The notes beneath the pieces are model-generated. The model worked only from the letters and a program-made list of their open reading frames with translations, had not been told where the DNA came from and made no database searches. Source: Shewanella psychrotolerans (lineage in GTDB: Bacteria > Pseudomonadota > Gammaproteobacteria > Enterobacterales > Shewanellaceae). From it: DNA of 64,000 nucleotides. A program made the translations under genes and the position numbers. The stretch is taken from contig NZ_CP080419.1 in the NCBI RefSeq assembly GCF_019457595.1, forward strand, positions 434,001 to 498,000, given 5' to 3'. Positions 52,468 through 62,337 of this stretch are shown one piece after another (position 1 is the first letter of the stretch; each line of letters begins with the position of its first letter).

Positions 52468-53478
52468 ATGACAATTAAGATAGGTATTAACGGCTTTGGC
52501 CGTATGGGGCGCTTAGCATTGCGTGCGGCGTGGGATTGGGATGATGTGGAGTTTGTGCACATCAATGATCCAGCTGGGGATGCGGCCACCTTGGCGCACC
52601 TACTGACGTTTGATTCAATCCATGGCCGTTGGGCCCATGATGCGACCGCCGATGGCTCGCAGATTGTGATTGGTCAGCAGCGCATAGCAACCAGCATGAA
52701 CAAGACGATTAGCGATACCGACTGGTCAGGATGCGATCTGGTGATTGAAGCATCGGGGGTGATGAAAACCAAGGCCTTACTGCAAGCCTATTTAGAGCAA
52801 GGCGTTAAGCGCGTTGTGGTGACAGCCCCTGTGAAAGAAGATGGCGTGCTAAATATCGTCATGGGTGTTAATCATCATCTGTACGACAAGGATAAACATC
52901 CTATTGTGACCGCAGCGTCTTGCACCACTAACTGTTTAGCGCCTGTGGTGAAAGTCTTACATGAGCAGATAGGCATTAAGCATGGCTCGATGACGACCAT
53001 TCATGACATCACCAACACCCAAACTATCTTGGATGCACCCCACAAAGATCTTCGCCGGGCACGGGCTTGTGGTCAGTCATTGATCCCAACTACTACCGGC
53101 TCGGCAACGGCTATCACTCATATCTTCCCTGAGCTAAAAGGCAAATTGAATGGCCATGCGGTTCGGGTGCCGCTGGCTAATGCATCTATCACAGACTGCG
53201 TGTTCGAGATGCAGCGTCCCGTCACCGAAGTTGAGGTGAATGGGCTGTTTAAACAGGCTGCAGAAGGCGAACTCAAAGATATTTTAGGTTATGAGGAGCG
53301 CCCTCTGGTATCGGTGGACTATAAGACAGATCCGCGTTCAAGCATTGTCGATGCGCTCTCGACCATGGTAGTGAACGATACCCAGCTTAAAGTTTATATT
53401 TGGTATGACAACGAGTGGGGCTACGCTAACCGCACCGCGGAACTTGCCAGAATGGTTGGTCGTTTGGATAAGGCATAG
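52468..53478 (+). CDS. gap: Glyceraldehyde-3-phosphate dehydrogenase of the arsenic type
   Basis: 336 residues: Rossmann NAD site ([18 protein letters not shown]) and catalytic Cys in ASCTTNC. Next to arsJ, such GAPDHs make 1-arseno-3-phosphoglycerate from glyceraldehyde-3-phosphate and arsenate, which the next gene exports. A ribosome site (AGGA) is seven bases upstream. The usual house-keeping gap would not sit in an ars operon, and this supports the specialised role. Confidence 0.92.
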   Translation: MTIKIGINGFGRMGRLALRAAWDWDDVEFVHINDPAGDAATLAHLLTFDSIHGRWAHDATADGSQIVIGQQRIATSMNKTISDTDWSGCDLVIEASGVMKTKALLQAYLEQGVKRVVVTAPVKEDGVLNIVMGVNHHLYDKDKHPIVTAASCTTNCLAPVVKVLHEQIGIKHGSMTTIHDITNTQTILDAPHKDLRRARACGQSLIPTTTGSATAITHIFPELKGKLNGHAVRVPLANASITDCVFEMQRPVTEVEVNGLFKQAAEGELKDILGYEERPLVSVDYKTDPRSSIVDALSTMVVNDTQLKVYIWYDNEWGYANRTAELARMVGRLDKA

Positions 53479-53517
53479 CGGGTATTTTACATTGCCTAGT
53501 CAGGGAAGTGATGATTG

Positions 53518-54738
53518 ATGTTTGCCACGATTCGCGCGCTACCAGCTGAGATAAGACAATACCTGATTGTCACTGGTAACTATTGGGCATTTACCTTGAC
53601 CGATGGTGCGCTGCGTATGCTAGTGGTATTGCACTTTCACCAACTCGGTTATTCGCCGCTAGCCATTGCCATGTTGTTTATCTTCTATGAGTTCTTTGGG
53701 GTCGTCACTAATTTAGTTGGCGGCTATCTCGGTGCGCGTTTAGGCCTTAATCGCACCATGAACATCGGCTTGGGTTTGCAAGTGGCGGCCTTGTTGATGT
53801 TATTGGTGCCTAGTGCTTGGCTTACTGTGCCTTGGGTGATAGCTGCGCAGGCCGTGTCAGGGATCGCCAAAGACCTCAACAAGATGAGTGCCAAAAGTAG
53901 CGTTAAGATGCTGGTGGCCAAGGGCGAAGAGGGCAGATTATACAAATACATCGCGCTGCTAACGGGGTCTAAAAATGCGCTAAAAGGCGCGGGTTTTTTC
54001 TTAGGTGGAGCACTGTTGGCTCTGCTGGGGTTTCAGGGGGCGATTGGGTTAATGGCTGCGCTGCTGAGCCTTGTTTGGTTGACAAGTATCATCAAGCTGA
54101 AGCAAGACTTAGGCAAGGCGAAGTATAAGCCTAAGTTTAGTGAGCTGTTTTCTAAAAGCCGCGCGATTAATATCTTGTCTGCGGCGCGTATGTGCTTGTT
54201 TGCCGCGCGAGATGTGTGGTTTGTGGTGGCATTGCCTGTTTATCTTGCCAGTCAGTTTGGCTGGGATCATTATGCCGTCGGTGGATTTCTGGCGTTATGG
54301 GTGATAGGGTATGGTGCGGTGCAAAGTGTTGCCCCTAGGCTGACTGGCAAAGCAAGTGGCGTCGTACCCGATGGCCGTACCGCGCTATTGTGGGCGTGTG
54401 GGTTGGCCTTTATTCCTGCGGCTATCGCGCTCCTCATGACTGCCAATTATGCCACCGAATATTCCCAAGCCGCTTTGCTGCTTGGTTTACTCGTGTTTGG
54501 CGTTGTGTTTGCGGTGAATTCTTCCCTGCACAGTTATCTTATCGTTAGCTATGCCAGCGATGATGGTGTGTCACTGGACGTTGGCTTTTATTATATGGCC
54601 AATGCTATGGGACGCCTGCTCGGCACCCTTTTGTCTGGCTGGGTGTATCAGCAGTTTGGGCTTATTGCTTGTCTGTGGATCTCAACTGGGCTACTCGGGG
54701 CCACTGCGCTGCTCAGTGTTGGCTTACCGAGGCGATAA
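53518..54738 (+). CDS. arsJ: ArsJ, organoarsenical exporter (MFS)
   Basis: 406 residues with 11-12 membrane helices of the major facilitator fold. The stretch QAVSGIAKDLNKMSAKSSVK and the coupling to gap are typical of ArsJ, which expels 1-arseno-3-phosphoglycerate; outside, it breaks down to arsenate. The ATG at 53518 (MFATIRALP) was chosen over an in-frame TTG three bases earlier. No terminator was recognised after it. Confidence 0.9.
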   Translation: MFATIRALPAEIRQYLIVTGNYWAFTLTDGALRMLVVLHFHQLGYSPLAIAMLFIFYEFFGVVTNLVGGYLGARLGLNRTMNIGLGLQVAALLMLLVPSAWLTVPWVIAAQAVSGIAKDLNKMSAKSSVKMLVAKGEEGRLYKYIALLTGSKNALKGAGFFLGGALLALLGFQGAIGLMAALLSLVWLTSIIKLKQDLGKAKYKPKFSELFSKSRAINILSAARMCLFAARDVWFVVALPVYLASQFGWDHYAVGGFLALWVIGYGAVQSVAPRLTGKASGVVPDGRTALLWACGLAFIPAAIALLMTANYATEYSQAALLLGLLVFGVVFAVNSSLHSYLIVSYASDDGVSLDVGFYYMANAMGRLLGTLLSGWVYQQFGLIACLWISTGLLGATALLSVGLPRR

Positions 54739-54890
54739 TCCTGAAATAAGGCGTGGCCATTATTTCTGTTTGTTTGAGTAAACTGCGCTAAGCTAGATTC
54801 TCTTCTATGGCTGTCATAACACTATTCAATGTAAGTATTCTCAAATGCTAAGATATACCTTACTATTCCAACGAAGCTAAAACTCACCTA

Positions 54891-55075
54891 GGGCCTGTTG
54901 ATCTTTCAAGGTTGTTTTTGCAGCGAATTGTGGGGTATTTATACAAGGCAGAAGCTTTGTAGCTGTAGTTATTCTACGTAAAAAGCTCAGAACGCAGTAG
55001 CAATGACCAACAAACGCTGCCCGAAGGGGGCGATCTAAATTCAACCCGCAAAGTCAGCCCTAGTGAAGATCAGGC
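54891..55075. repeat. Possible degenerate MITE in the arsJ-aguA gap
   Basis: GGGCCTGTTGATCTTTC at the left and, read inward on the other strand, GCCTGATCTTCAC at the right form imperfect terminal repeats about 185 bases apart. Inside are further foldable pieces (AGCTTTGTAG with CTACGTAAAAAGCT; GCAGCG with CGCTGC). No gene is seen in 54739-55232; the promoter of aguA must lie in the last 150 bases. Confidence 0.4.
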
Positions 55076-55232
55076 AATTTTGACTTAAGTAAACACCTGA
55101 TGAGCACCGCATGAGCAATGCGGTCATTCGATTTATGCATTTGATTGATGTTAGGCGTATTTTTATTCAATCGTCCTATTATTATGGCGTATACCCTTTT
55201 ATAGTTTTTCAGCATTACTGGAGACAACACTC

Positions 55233-56339
55233 ATGACAAACGTGGATGCCACGGTGTTAACGACTAAGCCATCCCAAGATGGTTTCCACATGCCGGCCGA
55301 ATGGGCGGCTCAGCAAGCGGTGTGGATGCTTTGGCCCTATCGTCCTGACAACTGGCGCTCTGCGGGCGCTTATGCTCAGGCGACATTTGCTAAGGTGGCA
55401 GATGCCATTGGTGCGGCGACACCTGTTTATATGGGGGTTCCCAAGGCATTTTTGGCTGAGGCCAAGAGAGTTATGCCTCACCACGTCACTTTGGTCGAGA
55501 TAGATAGCAACGATTGCTGGGCTCGCGATACAGGGCCTACTGTAGTGGTGAATGCTAAGGGTGAATGCCGCGGTGTTGACTGGGGCTTTAATGCTTGGGG
55601 TGGCCATAACGGTGGCTTGTACTATCCATGGGATATGGACGAACAGGTAGCAGAGCAGATGCTGAAACAGCACGGTTTTGGCCGTTATCAGGCTCCGCTG
55701 ATCCTAGAAGGGGGCTCAATTCATGTCGATGGTGAAGGCACCTGCATGACGAGTAGCGAATGTTTGCTCAACAGCAATCGCAACCCTGAGCTGACTCGTG
55801 AACACATAGAAGCATTACTGCGTGATTATTTGAATGTGGAGCAGTTTATCTGGTTGCCAGAAGGCGTGTACATGGATGAGACCGACGGGCATATCGACAA
55901 TATGTGCTGTTTCGCTCGCCCAGGCGAAGTGATTTTACACTGGACGGATGATCAAACAGATCCTCAATACCCTCGTTCAAAAGCCGCTTTGGATATTTTG
56001 CAAGACAGTGTGGATGCAAAAGGTCGTAAGTTAACCATTCATCTAATGCCACAACCTGGGCCTTTGTATTGCACTGAAGAGGAATCTCGCGGCGTAACCG
56101 AGGGAACTGGCGTGCCACGCACGGCAGGTGAGCGCTTAGCGGGGTCCTATGTAAACTTTTTAATTACCAACCAACGTATCGTTTTCCCGTTGCTTGATCC
56201 GTTGACCGATGATATCGCTGCGCAAAAATTGCAGGAGATTTTCCCCGAATATGAGATTGTCGGTGTGCCTGCCCGTGAGATCCTATTGGGTGGTGGTAAT
56301 ATCCATTGTATTACTCAACAGATCCCCTCTGGGCAATAA
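55233..56339 (+). CDS. aguA: Agmatine deiminase
   Basis: 368 residues of the guanidino-modifying enzyme family. The catalytic Cys is in [11 protein letters not shown] near the end, with DETDGHIDN and [12 protein letters not shown] forming the active site. It turns agmatine into N-carbamoylputrescine and ammonia in putrescine synthesis. The ribosome site TGGAGACAAC precedes the ATG. The next gene is an amidase, not the nitrilase-type AguB usually found beside aguA. Confidence 0.95.
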   Translation: MTNVDATVLTTKPSQDGFHMPAEWAAQQAVWMLWPYRPDNWRSAGAYAQATFAKVADAIGAATPVYMGVPKAFLAEAKRVMPHHVTLVEIDSNDCWARDTGPTVVVNAKGECRGVDWGFNAWGGHNGGLYYPWDMDEQVAEQMLKQHGFGRYQAPLILEGGSIHVDGEGTCMTSSECLLNSNRNPELTREHIEALLRDYLNVEQFIWLPEGVYMDETDGHIDNMCCFARPGEVILHWTDDQTDPQYPRSKAALDILQDSVDAKGRKLTIHLMPQPGPLYCTEEESRGVTEGTGVPRTAGERLAGSYVNFLITNQRIVFPLLDPLTDDIAAQKLQEIFPEYEIVGVPAREILLGGGNIHCITQQIPSGQ

Positions 56340-56360
56340 GTAAAAACCAAGGAGAACACA

Positions 56361-56417
56361 ATGACCATTTATGTCACTGTTGTTGCAACACAATTGGCTT
56401 TCGGTAGGAGATCCTAG
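56361..56417 (+). CDS. Short ORF before the amidase (18 residues)
   Basis: MTIYVTVVATQLAFGRRS, starting at an ATG with a very strong AAGGAG seven bases upstream (56349-56354) and ending in TAG one base before the amidase ATG. The layout suggests translational coupling or a leader peptide. It may instead be the left-over start of an older gene. Confidence 0.5.
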   Translation: MTIYVTVVATQLAFGRRS

Positions 56418-56418
56418 C

Positions 56419-58125
56419 ATGTATGAAGTAACTGAGGTTTCTATTGCCGAGCTGCGTGCAGCCCTCGAATCAGGTCGCACCACAGCGGTTGAACTGGTGG
56501 AGTCATATCTAGCACGGATTGACGCTTACGACGGCCCAGCGACACAAACCAAGCTGAATGCGCTCGTGGTCCGCAATCCAGATGCTATCAAGGAAGCAGA
56601 AGCGTCCGATGCACGCCGAGCTCGCGGTGAAACACTTAGCCCACTTGACGGTATTCCCTACACGGCCAAAGACAGCTATTTAGTTAAAGGACTCACTGCG
56701 GCGTCTGGCAGCCCGGCGTTTAAGGATTTAGTTGCCCAATATGATGCCTTTGCTGTGGAGCGTCTGCGCGGCGCGGGGGCTATCTGTTTAGGTAAAACCA
56801 ATATGCCACCTATGGCCAATGGTGGTATGCAGCGCGGTCATTATGGTCGGGCCGAAAGCCCATACAACGCTAACTACCTCACGGCTCCTTTCGCCTCGGG
56901 GTCTTCTAACGGGGCGGGTACTGGTACGGCTGCAAGCTATTCTGCGTTCGGCCTAGCCGAAGAGACTTGGTCGAGCGGTCGTGGGCCGGCATCGAACAAT
57001 GGATTGTGTGCCTATACACCTTCTCGTGGTGTGATTTCCGTACGTGGCAACTGGCCCTTGACCCCGACGATGGATGTTGTAGTGCCTTACACTCGCACTA
57101 TGGCAGACATGCTCGAAGTGCTGAACGTCATTGTTGCCGACGACCCTATCACCCGAGGTGATCTGTGGCGTTTACAACCTTGGGTCGAGATCCCCAAAGC
57201 ATCAACAATTCGTCCTGCATCTTACCTGAGTCTTGCCGCCCAACCCGATATGCTTAAGGGTAAGCGTTTTGGGGTGCCGCGCATGTTCATCAATAAGGAT
57301 GAATTGGCTGGTACCAGCGAAAACCCAGGTATCGGAGGCCCGACCGGTCAGCGCATCAATACTCGCGCGTCTGTGATAGCACTCTGGGAAGCGGCGCGTA
57401 AAGCGCTGGAATCTGCTGGCGCCGAAGTCATTGAAGTTGATTTTCCGCTGGTTTCCAACTGTGAAGGTGACCGTCCTGGTGCGCCGACTGTGTTCAACCG
57501 TGGCATCGTCTCGCCAGAGTTCCTCGAAGATGAGCTGTGGGAATTATCTGGTTGGGCTTTCGATGAGTTTTTACGTGCTAATAATGATCCTAAACTCAAC
57601 AAACTGGCTGACGTTAACGGATATTTGATTTTTCCACACGACCTTGGCACCTTGCCCAATCGGGAAGGGGATTTAGCCGCAGGCATGGAAGAGTATGTCA
57701 ACATGGCCAAACGAGGGCTCAAGCGCTATGACCAGATTGACAGCATACCGGATGGTCTACGCGGTTTAGAGAAGACTCGTAAGCTGGATTTAGAAGATTG
57801 GATGGATGAACTGCAACTCGATGCCGTACTCTTCCCAACCGTAGCAGATGTGGGCCCAGCCGATGCGCACATTAATCCTGCCTCCGCTGACATTGCATGG
57901 AGCAACGGTGTTTGGGTCGCTAACGGCAACCTTGCTATTCGCCACTTAGGAGTACCTACGGTAACAGTACCTATGGGGATAATGGCCGATATCGGCATGC
58001 CTGTAGGTTTAACATTCGCAGGCCGTGCTTACGATGACAACAATCTGCTTAGGTTTGCAGGCGCATTTGAGGCCACTGGCAGCAAGCGCACAGTTCCTTC
58101 GCGCACACCAGCGCTGAGTCAATAA
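56419..58125 (+). CDS. Amidase-signature family hydrolase
   Basis: 568 residues. The Lys in TAKDSY, the Gly/Ser-rich stretch FASGSSNGAGTGTAAS (about 170-185) and the Ser-rich ETWSSGRGPAS provide the Ser-Ser-Lys triad pattern of the family. The substrate is unknown; beside aguA, an N-carbamoylputrescine amidohydrolase role is an attractive guess. The ATG at 56419 has TAGGAG upstream; the longer start at 56371 overlaps the short ORF in another frame and is less likely. A terminator follows. Confidence 0.85.
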   Translation: MYEVTEVSIAELRAALESGRTTAVELVESYLARIDAYDGPATQTKLNALVVRNPDAIKEAEASDARRARGETLSPLDGIPYTAKDSYLVKGLTAASGSPAFKDLVAQYDAFAVERLRGAGAICLGKTNMPPMANGGMQRGHYGRAESPYNANYLTAPFASGSSNGAGTGTAASYSAFGLAEETWSSGRGPASNNGLCAYTPSRGVISVRGNWPLTPTMDVVVPYTRTMADMLEVLNVIVADDPITRGDLWRLQPWVEIPKASTIRPASYLSLAAQPDMLKGKRFGVPRMFINKDELAGTSENPGIGGPTGQRINTRASVIALWEAARKALESAGAEVIEVDFPLVSNCEGDRPGAPTVFNRGIVSPEFLEDELWELSGWAFDEFLRANNDPKLNKLADVNGYLIFPHDLGTLPNREGDLAAGMEEYVNMAKRGLKRYDQIDSIPDGLRGLEKTRKLDLEDWMDELQLDAVLFPTVADVGPADAHINPASADIAWSNGVWVANGNLAIRHLGVPTVTVPMGIMADIGMPVGLTFAGRAYDDNNLLRFAGAFEATGSKRTVPSRTPALSQ

Positions 58126-58141
58126 GCAACAAGCAGTGAAG

Positions 58142-58177
58142 AACGGGATTGGTTGCAGCGCGCCAATCCCGTTTTTT
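58142..58177 (+). terminator. Rho-independent terminator of the aguA-amidase unit
   Basis: AACGGGATTGG and CCAATCCCGTT pair (11 pairs), with a T run after the stem. Confidence 0.88.
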
Positions 58178-58191
58178 ATTTCAACGTCATA

Positions 58192-58464
58192 TCAATCAGT
58201 ATAATGGTGTGATCGCTCAGCGACGATTTAGCACTAAAGGTTAGCGCTTATGAGGCAAGGTCTTTAATTGCTCCTCGCCTCTAGCATTCTCGGTAACCGC
58301 TCCATGCGTTACCCAACCGACTAAATCCCTTTAGTCGTGCTTCGCCTTATCTTCCTATTTCTGCGTTGAATGGCCTCACAAGGGAACAAGCATTCCATCA
58401 TCCATTCGCCTTGAATAAGTTGCCAAAAAACAGACTGAGTCGATCACTTTCTTATACTGATTAG
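58192..58464 (+). repeat. MITE, full-length copy (273 bp)
   Basis: Its tips read inward as TCAATCAGTATAATGGTGTG (left) and CTAATCAGTATAAGAAAGTG (right, minus strand), share GATCG(A)CTCAG further in, and are each flanked by TA (58190-58191, 58465-58466). No coding potential. It matches the truncated copy at 46453-46702 in the opposite orientation. The TA flanks suggest that an IS630/Tc1-type transposase moved it. Confidence 0.85.
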
Positions 58465-58467
58465 TAT

Positions 58468-58480
58468 CATTCCATCTTTA
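58468..58480 (+). repeat. Solo IS630 terminal repeat beside the MITE
   Basis: CATTCCATCTTTA matches the tips of the IS at 8066-9202. It abuts the MITE's right TA. It may be a scar of an excised or deleted IS. The rest of 58126-58532 holds the terminator and the MITE. Confidence 0.5.
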
Positions 58481-58532
58481 ACATCGAGCAGTGTAAATAT
58501 GTTGCACATAACAAGTCGCGTAGGTGGATTGA

Positions 58533-60449
58533 TTAGAGTTTAAAACGTGCTAATAGCCCTTTTAATGTGACGCCTAGGCCTGCAAGATCCTCTGCAGAAT
58601 GCGCGGTTTCCTCAGCACCTTCTGCTGTTTGCTCTGCAATATCACGAACCCTGATCACGCTCTTATTGATATCTTCGGCTACAGAGCTTTGTTGTTCAGA
58701 TGCTGCCGCGATTTGGTGGGTCATATCCTGAATTCGGCTAACTGCAGCAGCAATATCTACTAGCATAACCCCAGCCTCTTGTGATAATGAGACGGCATCG
58801 TCGCTCAAAGTGCGGCTCTTTGTCATCATTTGCACTGACTCTAAGGTTCCTTTTTGTAGATTGATTATTATTTTTTCAATCTCTTCGGTAGAAGATTGGG
58901 TACGACTTGCAAGACTTCTTACCTCATCAGCCACCACTGCAAATCCACGTCCAGCTTCGCCCGCTCTTGCCGCTTCAATCGCAGCATTCAATGCTAGTAA
59001 GTTAGTTTGTTCTGCGACTGATTTAATGACATGGAGTACCGAGCCAATACTGTCACTCTCAGATTGTAATCGTTCCATAGCCTGTGCCGTTGATGTGATC
59101 TCTTGAGCTAATAATTCGATTTGGCTCACGGCTTCTACGACTTTTCTGTTGCCAGTTGCGGTAATGTCATCGGCTTCTTTTGCCGCAAGTGCTGCATTTT
59201 CAGCGCTGGCTGAAACCTCTTGTACCGTTGCGGCCATCTCATTAATGGCTGCAGCGACTTGATCTGTTTCACTGCGTTGATTTTGCATTCCAGAACTATT
59301 TTGTACCGTCACAGCTGATAGTTGATCCGCTGATGATGTGAGCTGTACGACACTGTCGTCAATTTGAGTGAGTACTTGTTTTAGGGTGTTGTTCATTCCA
59401 CCCATTGCACGCAATAACTCGCCCATTTCATCTTTGCGAACGGAATCAATATCGCTACTTAGGTCGCCTGAGGCAATCGCTTTTGCGATTGATAAGCTCT
59501 GTTTTAAGGGATCGACAATCTGTGCACTAATCATCCAGGAAAGGAACGGTCCAACTAAAAAGGCTATGATAACGATAGTGATGACGACTGATTTTGAGCG
59601 GTTGTCTGCCTGTTCACGCTTAATTTTTTGCTCGTCAACTATTGCGGTAATCTTGGCCATTAATGTTTGAGCTACTTTTGTTAGGGATTTCCCTGCGTCA
59701 TCGATATTACGGTTGACCTCGACTAAGGCGTCAATATCATGATCGTAACGCTGTAGTATTTGAATGGCTGCCGCAGTATCTTCGCCTTTTAACGTCGCGA
59801 CTTCTTGCAGTAAAGAGGCCATCGCATCTTTGGCTGTTGTCAGGTTTTTATCGTTGGCAGCATAAACATAACCACGGACATGGTAGCGCAACATGGTCAT
59901 CTGCTGACTTATACTGAAGGCTTCGTGTAGTAGCGCAGTATTTTGGGTTTCCTGTGCTTTCTCAGTCATCCGCTCGACTAAGCTGGCATAGGTGGAGACC
60001 AATTTTACCCCAACTTGTGCTCCGCTAACATTGAGGCTTAACTTCTTGCTAAATGCCAGCTCAAATTGGTGGATTGCTTTGTTGTAATCTTCAATAGCGA
60101 CCAGTGAGTCTTGTAAGTGTTGACGCTCATTGGCCTCATTGGCCTCATTGGCCTCGTCGAGATGCTGCTGGATGAGACGTTTAGATTTTTCGATCAGGCC
60201 GTGTAGAGTATCTAATAGAGCGGGATCACCCTTGGTCATGTATTCCTGACGAGTTGCCTTAGCGTTGAGCAGTATTTTGTCTAGCTGGGTTATCGACTCT
60301 AACTTTTTAGTGCTTGATTCTATCGAGATGAGACCTTGATATCCCATCGCTGCGACAATTAAGATCAGCAATAATAGCGTTCCAAAGCCTAATTTCAGCT
60401 TATTGACCACAGATATATTGCTAAGCAGGCGACGTAAGCCTTCCATCAT
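58533..60449 (-). CDS. Methyl-accepting chemotaxis protein
   Basis: 638 residues: membrane helix (about 21-43), a long all-helical periplasmic sensor (about 44-288) of the helical-bimodular sort, second membrane helix (about 290-312), HAMP (about 313-365), and a cytoplasmic coiled coil with the CheA/CheW-binding tip [20 protein letters not shown]. No C-terminal NWETF-like pentapeptide is present. The sensor contains three copies of Glu-Ala-Asn (9-bp DNA repeat at 60126-60152). The ligand is unknown. Confidence 0.93.
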   Translation of the reverse strand: MMEGLRRLLSNISVVNKLKLGFGTLLLLILIVAAMGYQGLISIESSTKKLESITQLDKILLNAKATRQEYMTKGDPALLDTLHGLIEKSKRLIQQHLDEANEANEANERQHLQDSLVAIEDYNKAIHQFELAFSKKLSLNVSGAQVGVKLVSTYASLVERMTEKAQETQNTALLHEAFSISQQMTMLRYHVRGYVYAANDKNLTTAKDAMASLLQEVATLKGEDTAAAIQILQRYDHDIDALVEVNRNIDDAGKSLTKVAQTLMAKITAIVDEQKIKREQADNRSKSVVITIVIIAFLVGPFLSWMISAQIVDPLKQSLSIAKAIASGDLSSDIDSVRKDEMGELLRAMGGMNNTLKQVLTQIDDSVVQLTSSADQLSAVTVQNSSGMQNQRSETDQVAAAINEMAATVQEVSASAENAALAAKEADDITATGNRKVVEAVSQIELLAQEITSTAQAMERLQSESDSIGSVLHVIKSVAEQTNLLALNAAIEAARAGEAGRGFAVVADEVRSLASRTQSSTEEIEKIIINLQKGTLESVQMMTKSRTLSDDAVSLSQEAGVMLVDIAAAVSRIQDMTHQIAAASEQQSSVAEDINKSVIRVRDIAEQTAEGAEETAHSAEDLAGLGVTLKGLLARFKL

Positions 60450-60570
60450 TCGGACCTCATTTCTGATTGTTTAATCAGTTAACTAATGTTGCGGGGGATG
60501 GTAACGAATTTTGAAGTGTTGTTTTTTGATGTAGTTAACTAAATTACAAGATACTTAATACGTATTATAT

Positions 60571-60650
60571 TTTGTTGTTATTCATTGTTATTTATTGTTA
60601 TTTATTGTTGTTTATTGTTATTTATTGTTATTTATTGTTGCTTGTTGTTT
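60571..60650. repeat. Tandem repeat of 10 bp, eight units
   Basis: Near-identical decamers of the form TTTATTGTTA run for about 80 bases in the gap between the two divergent genes. T tracts spaced by one helical turn are known to bend DNA. The remainder of 60450-60880 shows no gene; promoters for both neighbours must lie here but were not assigned. Confidence 0.8.
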
Positions 60651-60880
60651 GGGTTGTTTGGGCATGAAAGTTGGTGCGATGTAAGTTGCTATGGCGGGTT
60701 TATGAGTTAGCCGTGCTGTTTGCTGCACTGTTTTAGTCAGTATCTGAGCGAACATCGTTTTGTTTCAATTTGTTAACAATACTTGCTTTCATTTTGAGCA
60801 CTTTTCGTTGTACTCTGGGAAGCAATCAATTAAGTGTGGCGAAGATCACCTAAAATAACGATAAAAATGACGAGGTTTGA

Positions 60881-62254
60881 ATGGAAGGAATTACTGAATT
60901 TGTCAGTATGATCAACGGATTTGTATGGGGTACCCCCATGCTCATGATGATCTTAGGTGTGGGACTCTTTCTTTCTTTTGGCTTGCGGTTAATGCCGATT
61001 CTTAAACTGGGGACAGGCTTTAAGCTGCTCTGGTCGGGACGCATTCCCGATAAAGATAAACAGATGAAAGGGGAGATCAGCCCTTTTAATGCCTTAATGA
61101 CTTCACTCTCGGCCACTATTGGTACGGGTAATATCGCTGGGGTGGCAACCGCTATCTTCATCGGTGGCCCAGGTGCCCTGTTTTGGATGTGGTGTACCGC
61201 CTTGGTGGGTATGGCGACTAAATTTTCTGAGGCCGTGCTGGCGGTGAAATACCGTGAAGTTGACGATAATGGTAATCATATCGGTGGCCCCATGTACTAC
61301 ATCAAGAATGGTCTTGGTAGTAAGTGGGCCTGGTTGGGAACGGCCTTCGCGCTGTTTGGTTCATTCGCAGGTTTCGGTATCGGCAATACGGTACAGGCCA
61401 ACTCGGTAGCCGATGCCCTAAGAAGTAATTTTGATGTGCCAACTTGGGTCACAGGTGTGGTACTTATGGTGCTGGTGGGCGCCGTTTTGATGGGGGGAAT
61501 CAAGCGTATCGCCGATGTGGCAGGAAAATTGGTGCCGCTGATGACAGTATTCTATATCGCCGCAGGGCTGTCGGTGATTGTGGTTAATGCCGCTGGTATT
61601 CCCGATGCGATAGCGCTCATTGTTCATAGTGCCTTTAATCCTGTGGCTGCTCAGGGCGGCTTTGCTGGTGCAGCTGTTTGGGCGGCGGTGCGCTTTGGTG
61701 TGGCTCGCGGCGTATTCTCTAACGAGGCGGGTCTGGGGAGTGCGCCCATTGCCCATGCGGCGGCGCAGACCAATAACCCGGTCGCTCAGGGGTTAGTGGC
61801 CATGCTAGGGACCTTCATCGATACCCTGGTGGTGTGTACCATTACCGGCCTGGCGATAGTGGTCTCCGGTGCTTGGACTTCTGGTGAGAATGGCGCTGCA
61901 CTGACCTCCTATGCTTTCTCGCATGCTTTACCTATGGGTAATTATATTGTGGCTATCGCCCTCTCTATTTTTGCCTTTACCACTATCTTGGGCTGGAGCG
62001 TCTATAGCGAGAAGTGTGTACAGTATCTGTTTGGTGTGCGAGCGGTGAAGCCGTTTAGAGCAATCTGGGTTTTAGTCGTCCCGTTAGGGGCTGTCAGTTC
62101 ACTCGACTTTATCTGGCTGCTTGCCGATACCTTGAATGCCATGATGGCGATCCCTAACTTGATCGCTTTGGCACTGCTTAGCCCAGTAGTCTTCGGGTTA
62201 ACCCGTGAGTACTTTATCAAGAAGCGTCAGCAAGAGGCCGAGGCTAAGAGTTAA
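60881..62254 (+). CDS. Sodium:alanine symporter (AGCS family)
   Basis: 457 residues with about 11 membrane helices. Typical motifs are present: ISPFNALMTSLSATIGTGNIAGVATAI near 67-93, the WMWCTALVGMATKFSEAVLAVKYR region, and VFSNEAGLGSAPIAHAAAQT. These transporters bring in alanine or glycine with sodium. The ATG at 60881 is preceded by GAGGTT. I looked for a glycine riboswitch upstream and found none. Confidence 0.94.
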   Translation: MEGITEFVSMINGFVWGTPMLMMILGVGLFLSFGLRLMPILKLGTGFKLLWSGRIPDKDKQMKGEISPFNALMTSLSATIGTGNIAGVATAIFIGGPGALFWMWCTALVGMATKFSEAVLAVKYREVDDNGNHIGGPMYYIKNGLGSKWAWLGTAFALFGSFAGFGIGNTVQANSVADALRSNFDVPTWVTGVVLMVLVGAVLMGGIKRIADVAGKLVPLMTVFYIAAGLSVIVVNAAGIPDAIALIVHSAFNPVAAQGGFAGAAVWAAVRFGVARGVFSNEAGLGSAPIAHAAAQTNNPVAQGLVAMLGTFIDTLVVCTITGLAIVVSGAWTSGENGAALTSYAFSHALPMGNYIVAIALSIFAFTTILGWSVYSEKCVQYLFGVRAVKPFRAIWVLVVPLGAVSSLDFIWLLADTLNAMMAIPNLIALALLSPVVFGLTREYFIKKRQQEAEAKS

Positions 62255-62282
62255 TCGCTAAGAGTTAAACTTGATACATGAC

Positions 62283-62308
62283 AAAAAGCGCCCTTGGGCG
62301 CTTTTTTG
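62283..62308. terminator. Bidirectional terminator between symporter and small ORFs
   Basis: AAAAAGCGCCC and GGGCGCTTTTT pair closely around TT; A's precede and T's follow, so it can stop transcripts from either side. Confidence 0.88.
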
Positions 62309-62337
62309 TGTTGCGAACTCTGTCGCTAGTGAAAATG

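Noticed and set aside
60450-60880. Glycine or other riboswitch upstream of the AGCS symporter
   Set aside because: Glycine aptamer core motifs were looked for and not seen; the gap holds the decamer repeat and A/T-rich DNA.
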